NCBI GenBank assembly: GCA_038869515.1
Contig: JAWCQZ010000003.1
Span: 155,306-219,305, forward strand
Length of the DNA: 64,000 bases
Source: JAWCQZ01 sp038869515 [NCBI: Halobacteria archaeon]
GTDB lineage: Archaea; Halobacteriota; Syntropharchaeia; JACQPP01
Direction of reading: 5' to 3'
The notes beneath the pieces are model-generated. The model saw nothing but the letters and a program-made list of their open reading frames with translations, made no database searches and was not told the origin of the DNA. A program made the translations under genes and the position numbers. Each line of letters starts with the position of its first letter. The stretch's first letter is position 1. This document shows, piece by piece, positions 22,836 to 30,304 of the stretch.

Positions 22836-23600
22836 CTACTTCGGCCTCCTGGGCTCCGTCTTGGCGCCTTCCTTCCTCGGAGGAGGGGCTGTGGAGGCCG
22901 GTTTCTCGTCCGAGGCCGCCGCCTTGGCGGGCGGGGGCTGCTTCTTCGGGTTCGGGAACCGCGTCTCCACCCTCAACTCTTTCAGGTCGAGGTGCTCGAA
23001 CGCCTGCTCGGCCAGGAGGCGGAAGAGGCCGACCGGCAGGTTTGGCGGGAGCTCCGCGGGGAGCCGCACCGTCCCGGCGGAGTCCTGGACCGACGCTTCG
23101 GCGGGGACCGGGAGGACCATCCTGGCGAGGGCCTCCAGCCGCTTCTCGGGACCCTCGACACGCTCCTCGATTTTGTAGTCGTACACCAGGGTTTTGCCGG
23201 CCAGGGGGTGGTTGAAGTCCACCCGCACCCTGCGGCCGATGACCGTCTCCACGACGCCGTGCCTCCCCTCCAGGGAGACCTCCATGCCCGGGTAGGGGGG
23301 CTCGGGGAAGCGGGCAACCGTGAAGGTCTCGATGCGGTCGGGCTTCCGGGGGCCGACCCCCTTCTCCGGCGGCACGGTGACCGATCCCCTGGCGCCCGCC
23401 TCCTTGCCCAGGAGGGCCTCCTCGAGGCCGGGGATTGCGGAGTTGGCCCCGAGGACGAGGGTCCGGGGGCCGTAGGTCGCCCCCTCCTTGTGGAGCCCCA
23501 TCTCCCTGGCGACCGACTCGTCGGTGGTCTCGATGACCGCGCCGGTGTCCAACTTGGCCGTGTAGGTGATGCGCACGAAGTCGCCCTTCTGGAGCGGCAT
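22836..23600 (-). CDS. FKBP-type peptidyl-prolyl isomerase, archaeal long (SlyD-like) type
   Basis: A 254-aa protein-folding catalyst and chaperone. The FKBP core begins MPLQKGDFVRITYTAKLDTG and includes LVLGANSAIPGLEEALLGKE. The insert-in-flap chaperone domain (about 85-150) carries EVSLEGRHGVVETVIGRRVR and the closing VDFNHPLAGKTLVYDYKIEE. The C-terminal half is an archaeal extension ending in a Lys/Pro/Ala-rich tail. The ATG at 23600 is chosen over 23657 because it starts the domain and lies about 25 nt after a TATA box (GCATAAATC) located inside the end of the upstream MFS gene. Confidence 0.92.
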   Translation of the reverse strand: MPLQKGDFVRITYTAKLDTGAVIETTDESVAREMGLHKEGATYGPRTLVLGANSAIPGLEEALLGKEAGARGSVTVPPEKGVGPRKPDRIETFTVARFPEPPYPGMEVSLEGRHGVVETVIGRRVRVDFNHPLAGKTLVYDYKIEERVEGPEKRLEALARMVLPVPAEASVQDSAGTVRLPAELPPNLPVGLFRLLAEQAFEHLDLKELRVETRFPNPKKQPPPAKAAASDEKPASTAPPPRKEGAKTEPRRPK

Positions 23601-23625
23601 GGCCCCGATGGGCCGGGTCCCCGAT

Positions 23626-24768
23626 TTATGCCTTTCCCGGCCCAGGGCCCGGAGCATCGGCGGCCATCCTGGAACCCGCCCTCTCCAGGAGGTATCCCGC
23701 CAGCGCCATGCCGGCCGCGAAGACGAAGGCGCCCCGGAAACCGAACTGCTCCGCGAGGAAACCCCCCGCCAGGGGCCCCGGGATGTGGGCCAGCGAGACG
23801 AGGGATGACATGATGCCGGTCGCGGTGGCGGTCTCCTCGTTGCGCTTGAGGAGGGTCGAGACCGAGCCGACGTAGAGGGCGCTCCAGGCCACCGCGACGG
23901 TCACCTGCAGGGGGAGGAGGAGGGGCCATGAGGGGACGAGGGCGTAGCCGAGGAACGAGGCGACGGTGAGCATGAACCCCGCTGGAATCAGCAGGTCGTC
24001 CCTCCACCGCTGGATGCGGCGCATGACGAGGGCCTGGGTGAAGAGGTTCAAGGCGTGGATGGGTCCGATGAACCCGAGAGGGACTCCAAGGCCTCCCCGG
24101 TCGGCCGGGATGAAGAGGAAGGGGGTGAAGACAATCCAAACCGCCTGGGCGCCGGTGTGGCGGAGGAGGAACGGGAAGTAGACCGACCAGTTCTTGCGGA
24201 GGATGGCGGTGGAGAAGAAGGGGACGCGCAGGCGGGGCTCCGCTGTCCGGGGGAGACCGAGGGCGAGGAGGAAGGCCCCCGCATAGCAGCCCCCCGAGAG
24301 GAGGAAGACGAGGCGGGCCGCCCCGAGAACCTCCGACCCGGCCGCCTGGCTCAGGGGCCACGCCAGGGTGTAGCCGAGGGCCCACCCGAGTGAGGAGCGG
24401 GAGATGAAGGGGCCGAGCGCCTCGCCCCGGGAGTGGCCGAGGGCCACGAGGGCCGCGGGGTAGAGGCCGTGGGCCATCCCGGCGAGACCCCAGAGGACGA
24501 GGAGGTCGGAGGGGCTGCGGGCGAGGACCAGGGCGAAAAATGCGACCGAAGAGGCTCCGAGACCCGCCGCCACCACGGGCCACCGGCCCTTCCGGTCCGC
24601 CACGACCCCCCCGGCGTAGTTGGAGACGAGCGCCAGGGCCCCGTAAGCCATCATGATGAGCCCCGCCTGCCCCGGCGTGGCCCCGAGAGAAAACGCGAGG
24701 AGGACCACCATCATGGAGCAGCCCGAGAGCGGGATGTTGGCGAGGACCTGGATGGCGCCGAGGCGCAT
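23626..24768 (-). CDS. Major facilitator superfamily transporter
   Basis: A 380-aa polytopic protein with about 12 predicted TM helices. The MFS A-motif-like loop is YAGGVVADRKGRWPVVAAG between helices 2 and 3. LVLWGLAGMAHGLYPAALVAL and FISRSSLGWALGYTLAWPLS follow, and the second half starts after the long loop near PRTAEPRLRVPFF. Cargo is not identifiable. The ATG at 24768 is followed at once by hydrophobic sequence; longer readings in this frame pass into the tungstate ATPase region and are rejected. Its 3' end carries the FKBP promoter. Confidence 0.87.
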   Translation of the reverse strand: MRLGAIQVLANIPLSGCSMMVVLLAFSLGATPGQAGLIMMAYGALALVSNYAGGVVADRKGRWPVVAAGLGASSVAFFALVLARSPSDLLVLWGLAGMAHGLYPAALVALGHSRGEALGPFISRSSLGWALGYTLAWPLSQAAGSEVLGAARLVFLLSGGCYAGAFLLALGLPRTAEPRLRVPFFSTAILRKNWSVYFPFLLRHTGAQAVWIVFTPFLFIPADRGGLGVPLGFIGPIHALNLFTQALVMRRIQRWRDDLLIPAGFMLTVASFLGYALVPSWPLLLPLQVTVAVAWSALYVGSVSTLLKRNEETATATGIMSSLVSLAHIPGPLAGGFLAEQFGFRGAFVFAAGMALAGYLLERAGSRMAADAPGPGPGKA

Positions 24769-24836
24769 ATCCCGGCAGGGCGCGGGGCGTAAAGGCGTTT
24801 CCGGGAGCCTCACGCGGCGCCCTTGCATGCGGTCTC

Positions 24837-25559
24837 CTAATACGCCATCTCCCCTTTGAGGAACTTCCGCGTCTCCTCCCTCTCCGGGTTCTCGAAGAAC
24901 CTCGTCTTCTCCGCCACCTCCACCAGCCGGCCCCCGAGGAGCAGCCCCACCCGGTCGGCCATCCGCTTCGCCTGCAGGAAGTTGTGGGAGGCCATGAGGA
25001 CCGCCCCCCCTCCCTGCGCCCGGTAGCGGAGGACCGCCTGCTCCAGCAGCGCTACGTTCGCGGGGTCGAGGTTGGCGGTGAACTCGTCCAGCAGGAGGAG
25101 CCGGGGCTGCGTCGCGATGGCCCGGGCGAATGCGACCCGCTGCGCCTCGCCTCCCGAGAGGCTCCGCGCGCGGGAGGAGGCGCGGTCGCGGAGGCCCACG
25201 GCCTCCAGGCAGGCTCCGACCTCCCGTTCGACCTCCGGCTCGGGCCAGTTCCGGAGCCGCAACCCGTAGGCGACGTTGTCGAAGACCGTGCCCCGGAAGA
25301 GGTGGGGGCGCTGGTGGAGCATCGCAATCTGCCTCCGGGAGTTCCAGGCCGGGGCGTGGCCGACCCGGCCGCCGTCGGGGGCGTCGAGGAGGGCGGCGAC
25401 GCGGAGGAGGGTGGTCTTCCCCGCGCCCGAGGGGCCCACCAGGCAGAAGATTTCCCGCGACCTCACGCACAGGCTCACGCCGTCCAGAGCGGTCACCGGG
25501 CCGAACCTCTTGGTGACCTCTTGGAGGTCCGCCTCAAGGCCGGTGGCGGGCCGGGTCAT
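24837..25559 (-). CDS. tupC: Tungstate ABC transporter ATP-binding protein
   Basis: A 240-aa ABC ATPase. Walker A is CLVGPSGAGKTTLL, the Q-loop is MLHQRPHLFRGTVFDNVAYG, the signature is SLSGGEAQRVAFARAI, Walker B is LLLLDEFTANLDP and the H-loop is LMASHNF. It energises uptake through the adjacent permease, with which it overlaps by 4 nt. Substrate assignment comes from the TupA-type binding protein in the same cluster. Tungstate would feed tungstopterin oxidoreductases. Molybdate is the main alternative. Confidence 0.92.
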   Translation of the reverse strand: MTRPATGLEADLQEVTKRFGPVTALDGVSLCVRSREIFCLVGPSGAGKTTLLRVAALLDAPDGGRVGHAPAWNSRRQIAMLHQRPHLFRGTVFDNVAYGLRLRNWPEPEVEREVGACLEAVGLRDRASSRARSLSGGEAQRVAFARAIATQPRLLLLDEFTANLDPANVALLEQAVLRYRAQGGGAVLMASHNFLQAKRMADRVGLLLGGRLVEVAEKTRFFENPEREETRKFLKGEMAY

Positions 25560-26245
25560 CCTCTCCCCTCCCGGCGACCGCGCCGCAACAGGCCGCCCAC
25601 TTCGTGGGCGTCCTCCTGGAATCGGGTCATCAGGGCGGACACCGCCAGGGCCAGCGCCAGCAGGATGCCGCCGAGGGTCAGGGCGAACTGGAAGTTCCCG
25701 GCCTCGGTCTCCAGGACGATGGCGGTGGTGAGGACCCGGGTCCGGTCGGCGATGTTGCCGCCGACGATGATGACCGCCCCCACCTCCGAAACGGCGCGGC
25801 CGAAGGCGACGAGGACTGCGTGGGCGAGTTGGGGGCGGGCCTCGCGGAGAACGGCGCGCACCGCCTCGCGTTCGCCGGCCCCCAGGGCCCGGGCGGTCTC
25901 GGCCGCCTCCGGAGGGACCGAGGCGACGGCGCTCGCGGTGAAGCCGACGACGATGGGGAGCAGGAGGGATGTCTGGGCGATGACCATCGCCACCGGCGTG
26001 AAGAGGAGCCCCAGGTCGCCCAGCGGTCCCGCCTTGCTCAGGAGGAGGTAGACGACGAGTCCCATGATGACCGGGGGCATGCCGTAGAAGGCGTGGGTGA
26101 ATACCAGGAAGGGGAGCCTGCGCTTCGACCGCTGGAGGCCCAAACGGGCGCCGAGAGGGATGCCGATGAGGGAGGCGAGGAGGGTGCTGGAGCCGGAGAC
26201 CTGGAGGGTGAGGAGGGTGATTGAAATTACATCGGCCATGCTCAC
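25556..26245 (-). CDS. tupB: Tungstate ABC transporter permease
   Basis: A 229-aa integral membrane permease of the TupB type with five or six TM helices. The EAA-type coupling loop lies in VPPEAAETARALGAGEREAV RAVLREARP-like sequence (about 112-140). The N-terminus STLLASLIGIPLGARLGL and the C-terminal VSEVGAVIIVGGNIADRTRV are typical of tungstate permeases. Two in-frame ATGs exist at 26245 and 26239; a TATA-like GATTAAC lies about 22-28 nt upstream. It overlaps tupC by 4 nt. Confidence 0.9.
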   Translation of the reverse strand: MSMADVISITLLTLQVSGSSTLLASLIGIPLGARLGLQRSKRRLPFLVFTHAFYGMPPVIMGLVVYLLLSKAGPLGDLGLLFTPVAMVIAQTSLLLPIVVGFTASAVASVPPEAAETARALGAGEREAVRAVLREARPQLAHAVLVAFGRAVSEVGAVIIVGGNIADRTRVLTTAIVLETEAGNFQFALTLGGILLALALAVSALMTRFQEDAHEVGGLLRRGRREGRG

Positions 26246-26313
26246 CCGGAGTGGTCCGGAGTTAATCTAACCTTGCGTCTCTGCAAGCCCTGAGCGGGAG
26301 AATATCACATCTC

Positions 26314-27162
26314 TCACTCTTCTCTGGCATATCGAAACGGCCTGAACAGCCCATCTCCGAACGCCCCCACCATCCCCAGACCCCTCTCCGACAGCAGCCA
26401 CTCGGCGAACGCCTTCGCCGGGGCGTGGTTCTTCCCGGGGAACCGGGTCTCGTTCAGCAGCAGGACGCTGTAGGTGTTCAGGAATGCGGGCTCGTCCCCG
26501 GGATTGAGCACGTCAAGGTCCAGCCGGCCCCTGTAGGAGCGATAGGTCCCCTCGTCGGTGAGCGTGTAGGCCCCGAGTTCGAAGGCCTTCTGGAGCGTCG
26601 CCCCCATCCCCGCACCCGCCGAGAGGTACCAGGCGTTGGAGGGGACGGAAATCTCCGTCGTGTAGTTGTATCCTGCCCCCTTCCAGAGCAACTGCTCCCG
26701 GGCGTGGGTGCCGGACCGGTCGCCCCGGGATACGAAGGTGGCGTTCCGGTCGTGGATGGCCCGGAAGGTCCCTGCGGCGTCGAGGCCCCGGACTCCGGCC
26801 GGGTCGGCGGGCGGCCCGACCACCTGGAAGCGGTTGGTGGCGAAGGGGGTCCGCGTGAAGTATCCCTCGGCGACCATCGCCAGTTCCAAATCAGGGTCGT
26901 GGGTGAGGGCCATATCCACGTCGCCCCGGCGCGCCAGTTCGATCGCCTGGCCCGAGCCCACCGGGATGAAATACATCCGGGTCCCGGTCTCGCGGGTGAA
27001 GTTCGAGGCGAGGGAATCGAGGAGCCCCGTGTGGACGAGGCTCGTGGTGGTGGAGGCGAGGAGCGGGGGGGGCGGGCCGAGGGGGCGGAGAATGGGGACC
27101 AGAAGCAGCGCCAGCAGGAGGCCCCCCAGGAGAGCCCAGTGCAAAGTCCGGGAAACGCGCAT
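26314..27162 (-). CDS. tupA: Tungstate-binding protein TupA-like
   Basis: A 282-aa extracytoplasmic substrate-binding protein. It has an N-terminal uncleaved or cleaved hydrophobic anchor (residues 6-26) with no lipobox Cys. It carries the oxyanion-binding LLASTTTSLVHTGLLDSLA, which matches the (S)TTTS tungstate signature. Other conserved blocks are YFIPVGSGQAIELARRGDVD, VSRGDRSGTHAREQLLW and YTLTDEGTYRSY. The permease gene follows after 68 nt, which includes a second TATA-like site, so tupA may be expressed more than tupBC. It lies divergent from panE. Confidence 0.92.
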   Translation of the reverse strand: MRVSRTLHWALLGGLLLALLLVPILRPLGPPPPLLASTTTSLVHTGLLDSLASNFTRETGTRMYFIPVGSGQAIELARRGDVDMALTHDPDLELAMVAEGYFTRTPFATNRFQVVGPPADPAGVRGLDAAGTFRAIHDRNATFVSRGDRSGTHAREQLLWKGAGYNYTTEISVPSNAWYLSAGAGMGATLQKAFELGAYTLTDEGTYRSYRGRLDLDVLNPGDEPAFLNTYSVLLLNETRFPGKNHAPAKAFAEWLLSERGLGMVGAFGDGLFRPFRYAREE

Positions 27163-27199
27163 CGGAAACGCCTTTGCCGGGATTACTTAAAGCGACATC

Positions 27200-28114
27200 A
27201 TGGACGACCCGCGCATCGTCATTCTCGGCGCCGGAGCCGTCGGCTCCCTTTTCGGAGGACTCCTCGCCAAATCGGGCCTCGACGTGGCCCTCGTGGGCCG
27301 CCCGGTCCACATGAAGGCCATCCGCAACCGCGGCCTCCGCATTGAGGGGCTCACCCGCGCCACGGTCCGCCCCCGGGCCGCCACCCGAGCCCCCGAGGGG
27401 GACCTCGTCCTGCTGACCGTCAAGTCCTATGACACGGCCCGGACACTCCGGTCGGTCCGGCTCTCCCGCAACGGCGCGGTGCTGACACTGCAAAACGGGG
27501 TCGGGAACGCAGAGAAGGTCGCGGCCCGCTTCGGTGCGCGCCGGACCCTGGCGGGGGTCACGTCCTGCGGCGCGCTGCTCGCGGGGCCGGGGCGGGTGGT
27601 CCACACGGGGAGGGGGCCGACGGTGGTGGGAGAGTGGTCGAAGGGCGCGACCGTCGGAGCGCGAGAGGTTGCCGCGCTCTTCAACTCGGCCCGGATTCCG
27701 ACGAGGGTCTCGCGAGACATCCGGGCGGAGTTGTGGCGGAAGGTGGCGGTGAACGCCGCCATCAACCCGCTCACCGCCCTCACCGGCCTTCCGAACCGGG
27801 CCGTCGCGGAGACGCGGGGGCTGCGAGACCTCGCCGCCGCGGTGGTGGAGGAGGCGGAGCGGGTCGCGCGGGCGCGGCGCATCTCCCTGGGGCGCGACCC
27901 TCTCGGGCGGGTGCTTGAGGTGGCCCGAAGGACCGGGGCGAACCGTTCCTCGATGCTCCGCGACCTGGAGCGGGGGCGGAGGACCGAAATCGAGGCCATC
28001 ACCGGGGCGCTGCTGCGGGAGGCGGAGAGAGCGGGGGTGGAGGCGCCGGTCAATCGGTTGCTCTACGAGTTGGTGAGGTCTCTCGAACGAAAGGCAGATA
28101 AGCGGCGGTCGTAG
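27200..28114 (+). CDS. panE: 2-Dehydropantoate 2-reductase (ketopantoate reductase)
   Basis: A 304-aa NADP-dependent enzyme making pantoate for coenzyme A. The nucleotide-binding motif is IVILGAGAVGSLFGGLLAKS. The catalytic region includes LTLQNGVGNAEKVAARF, ELWRKVAVNAAINPLTALTG with the family's Lys and Asn, and RRTEIEAITGALLREAERAG near the C-terminus. In archaea this enzyme is often feedback-regulated by CoA; nothing here shows it. rpl15 begins 10 nt downstream, but with its own TATA-like CAGATAAGC. Confidence 0.94.
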   Translation: MDDPRIVILGAGAVGSLFGGLLAKSGLDVALVGRPVHMKAIRNRGLRIEGLTRATVRPRAATRAPEGDLVLLTVKSYDTARTLRSVRLSRNGAVLTLQNGVGNAEKVAARFGARRTLAGVTSCGALLAGPGRVVHTGRGPTVVGEWSKGATVGAREVAALFNSARIPTRVSRDIRAELWRKVAVNAAINPLTALTGLPNRAVAETRGLRDLAAAVVEEAERVARARRISLGRDPLGRVLEVARRTGANRSSMLRDLERGRRTEIEAITGALLREAERAGVEAPVNRLLYELVRSLERKADKRRS

Positions 28115-28124
28115 AGGACGGGGC

Positions 28125-28529
28125 ATGGTCAACCGCGTCCGCAAGTTCCGGGGCCTCTCCACCCACGGCAAGGGCACCCACAAGAACCGGAGGGGCGGCG
28201 GCTCCCGGGGGGGCCGGGGGCGCTCGGGGGGCGACAAGCACCACTACCTCCTCTACGGCATCCACTGGGGCAAGCACGGCTTCACCCGGCCCAACACGAA
28301 GCGGGTCCGGGCGCTCTCGCTCCGGGACCTGGAGGAGATGGCCCACCGGTGGGCCGCGGAGGGGAGGGTCAAGAAGGAGGGGGACGCCCTGCTCCTCGAC
28401 CTCGGCGCCCTCGGGGTCTCGAAGGTGGTCGGGGGCTGGACCCCCCGGACGAAACTGGTGGTCCGGGGGGGCTCCGTCACCGGGGGCGCCAAGTCCGCAA
28501 TCGAGGAAGCGGGCGGCAAAGTATCCTGA
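28125..28529 (+). CDS. rpl15: 50S ribosomal protein L15 (uL15)
   Basis: Archaeal uL15, 134 aa. The Gly/Arg-rich N-terminus GKGTHKNRRGGGSRGGRGRS contacts rRNA. YGIHWGKHGFTRPNTKRVRA and LGVSKVVGGWTPRTKLVVRG (with the conserved KVLGxG-like strand) identify the family. In most archaea L15 is in the spc operon before secY. Here it sits alone between panE and a convergent small gene, and is followed by strong hairpins. Confidence 0.95.
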   Translation: MVNRVRKFRGLSTHGKGTHKNRRGGGSRGGRGRSGGDKHHYLLYGIHWGKHGFTRPNTKRVRALSLRDLEEMAHRWAAEGRVKKEGDALLLDLGALGVSKVVGGWTPRTKLVVRGGSVTGGAKSAIEEAGGKVS

Positions 28530-28532
28530 CGG

Positions 28533-28625
28533 GTTGCTACCCGCGGGGACTTGCAAAATCGCGGCCGAGAGAAGCGAGGCCAGCGATTTTGCCCCGCCCC
28601 GAGAGAGCGCAGCGAGCGAGGGGCT
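28533..28625. repeat. Tandem hairpins between convergent genes
   Basis: A short CGGGT...ACCCG hairpin follows the L15 stop. Next come perfect arms GCAAAATCGC (28553-28562) / GCGATTTTGC (28583-28592), with an inner GGCC/GGCC stem. A CCCC-GAGAGAGCGCAGCGAGCG-AGGGG hairpin then ends near 28622. The arms and the last core are the two parts of the tatD palindrome (5950-5997), here side by side rather than nested. Confidence 0.8.
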
Positions 28626-28630
28626 GAGAA

Positions 28631-28870
28631 TTACCTGACTTCGACCTTCTCGACCGCTCGCTGGGCCTCGGCCTCCTCCATCCGCGCCAGTTCGTCCTCG
28701 ATGGCGGTCTTCGCCGCCATGAGGAGGTCGCGCCGGACGGCCCGGAGGGGGGCCTTGACCTCCTCGGGGACGGCCCAGAAGAGGTCCACGGGGGGCACGA
28801 CGCCCCGGACCGCTGCCCGGAGGTGGCCTGCGGCGTTGAGAAGGTGGTCCGCAACGTCTCGGGTGGCCAT
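28631..28870 (-). CDS. Small helical protein (79 aa)
   Basis: Begins MATRDVADHLLNAAGHLRAA and continues as a helical, charged protein (VPEEVKAPLRAVRRDLLMAA, IEDELARMEEAEAQRAVEKV). It may be a small dimeric helical-bundle protein; I cannot name a family. The ATG is about 25 nt after TATA-like GTTCAAAAGG. A much longer reading in this frame covers the ArsA-like gene out of frame and is rejected. It lies downstream of, and on the same strand as, the ArsA-like gene. Confidence 0.7.
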   Translation of the reverse strand: MATRDVADHLLNAAGHLRAAVRGVVPPVDLFWAVPEEVKAPLRAVRRDLLMAAKTAIEDELARMEEAEAQRAVEKVEVR

Positions 28871-28905
28871 GGGGGCAAGGTCCCCCCTCCCCCTTTTGAA
28901 CCTTG

Positions 28906-29760
28906 TCACTGCTTCGAGGGCGAGAGAGGGTCGCGGCCCCCGTAGAGCCGCTTCGCCAGGGCGGCGGGTCCCTCCGAGTCTAGGCCGGGGATGTGGACCC
29001 AGGGCACCGAGGGGAGCACGCTCTCCATCCCCTCCCGGAACTCCTTCGACAGCGGGGAGCCGACCGCGGCGGCGAAGTCGGGCCGGAGGCCCGCGACGCG
29101 GTCGAAGCCGGGGGGGAAGCAGCGGCCCGCGGGGACCACGACCCGCGCGGTGCACTCGCGGGACCTCAGCCGCTGGAACGCCTGCCGGGCCCGGACCTGG
29201 GCGCGCTCGACTTCGTGGAGGACCTCCTCGTCCGGAAGGGGGAACTTCCCAAGGCCCCCGAGCATCAGTCCGAGCCTCAGGGGCGGCATGACGTAGCGCC
29301 GGACCGGCCAGTAGAAGCGGCGCATCCCCTCGTCGAAGTCCCCGAGGCCCCGGACCAGCCGCGCCGTGTCGCGGGGGGGAAGGTGGCAATCCACCACCGC
29401 CGCGTCGAAGCCCTTCATCTGGCCCAGTTGCATGAAGGCCGATGTCGCCTCGATGCCGAGGGAGTCGAGCATCTCCTCGGGCTTCACCTTGTTCCACGCG
29501 GCGAGGCGGTGGAGGTAGCGCCACCCCGCGGGCCAGTGCTTCCGGAGCTCCCCGAAGATGTCGGTCTGGGCGACCCGGAGGTTCTTTCCCACCTCCGAGG
29601 GCTCCCCGTTGAACTCTTCCTGGAAGTGCTCCTGGAACGCCCCGGGTCGAGTGGTGATGAGCAGGGTGTCGTGGCCCGCCGCCGCGCAGGCCCACGCGGT
29701 GGCGGAGGCGACGGCGGTCTTCTCGCGCTCGCCGTGGCCCGCCACGAGGAGGGTCCTCAC
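28906..29760 (-). CDS. ArsA/Get3-like ATPase homolog with degenerate P-loop
   Basis: A 284-aa protein with the start of the deviant-Walker ArsA/Get3 fold. TLLVAGHGEREKTAVASATA aligns with the family's FVGKGGVGKTT(V)AAATA, followed by WACAAAGHDTLLITTRPG for the usual GHRTLLVSTDPA. The Gly-Lys-Gly-Gly-Val-Gly-Lys-Thr core has become GHGEREKTA, so the signature Lys and Gly residues are largely lost and the Asp of DPA is changed to Arg. Later sections (FDAAVVDCHLPPRDTARLV, LPSVPWVHIPGLDSEGP) still follow ArsA-like order. It is probably a non-hydrolysing paralog. The GTG start overlaps the stop of a leaderless 13-codon frame. A longer start at 29856 lies upstream of the TATA box. Confidence 0.72.
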   Translation of the reverse strand: MRTLLVAGHGEREKTAVASATAWACAAAGHDTLLITTRPGAFQEHFQEEFNGEPSEVGKNLRVAQTDIFGELRKHWPAGWRYLHRLAAWNKVKPEEMLDSLGIEATSAFMQLGQMKGFDAAVVDCHLPPRDTARLVRGLGDFDEGMRRFYWPVRRYVMPPLRLGLMLGGLGKFPLPDEEVLHEVERAQVRARQAFQRLRSRECTARVVVPAGRCFPPGFDRVAGLRPDFAAAVGSPLSKEFREGMESVLPSVPWVHIPGLDSEGPAALAKRLYGGRDPLSPSKQ

Positions 29761-29798
29761 GGGGGGGTCCTTCCCGGGGTCCGGGGCGCGGCGGCCAT
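29757..29798 (-). CDS. Putative leaderless mini-ORF upstream of the ArsA-like gene
   Basis: MAAAPRTPGRTPP, with the ATG about 26 nt downstream of a TATA box (CTTTTTAAAC, about 29821-29830). Its TGA overlaps the GTG start of the ArsA-like gene (GTGA). The arrangement matches the one at pdaD. Translation from the 5' end would deliver ribosomes to the main start codon. Confidence 0.35.
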   Translation of the reverse strand: MAAAPRTPGRTPP

Positions 29799-29891
29799 CC
29801 GCGGGATTCCACCTCCCCCGTTTAAAAAGCGAGGGGGGCCGCGCGTGCCCCTCCAAACAAATATTTAAGAAGGCCCGCCCAACGTCGTTCC

Positions 29892-30296
29892 ATGGCCACC
29901 ACCCTCTCGGAGCCCCTCGGTGCCCGGGAACGGGACGAGAACAAGAGGAAAATCCAGCAGGAGCTCGTCGTCATCGAGCAGGCCAAGAAGGCCGCCAAGG
30001 AGATGCGCCTCAAGAAGGAGCAGCTCGACGCCCTCGAAATCCAGGGCCGGCGCCTCGAGGACAGCCTGAAAATCGTGGAGACCGGGTACCCCCTGTTCAT
30101 CGAGGTCCAGGACGAGCGCGCCCAGCGCATCGCCCTCTCCTTCTACACCAAGCCCCTCCCCCCGGAGGTCATCATCCGGCTCCGGGAGCTCCAGGGGAAG
30201 GAGGTCTTCACCGACTTCGAAATCATCGAGCGGAGTGGCGATACCTTCCTCCTCGGGCGCTACGGCGAGTCCCGCGCCCTCGTCGCCAAGTGGTAA
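29892..30296 (+). CDS. Conserved-looking coiled-coil protein (134 aa)
   Basis: Not recognised. The N-terminal 65 residues form a charged coiled coil (RERDENKRKIQQELVVIEQA, then KKAAKEMRLKKEQLDALE). The C-terminal half is a compact alpha/beta domain (GYPLFIEVQDERAQRIALSF, LPPEVIIRLRELQGKEVFTD, ERSGDTFLLGRYGESRALVA). A good TATA box (AATATTTAAG, about 29862-29871) lies 25 nt upstream. It sits between the divergent ArsA-like gene and convergent ilvC. The coiled coil loosely recalls prefoldin or GimC-type proteins, but the C-terminal domain does not fit. Confidence 0.75.
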   Translation: MATTLSEPLGARERDENKRKIQQELVVIEQAKKAAKEMRLKKEQLDALEIQGRRLEDSLKIVETGYPLFIEVQDERAQRIALSFYTKPLPPEVIIRLRELQGKEVFTDFEIIERSGDTFLLGRYGESRALVAKW

Positions 30297-30304
30297 GCCG
30301 GCGA

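Noticed and set aside
20930-23215. 761-codon plus-strand frame opposite the acyl-CoA ligase
   Set aside because: Shadow of the ligase and FKBP genes; no domains, no promoter, while the minus strand has complete ANL motifs.
28631-29812. 393-codon minus-strand frame covering the ArsA-like gene and the 79-aa gene
   Set aside because: Only its last 79 codons are supported (own ATG and TATA); the rest is out of frame with the ArsA-like gene.
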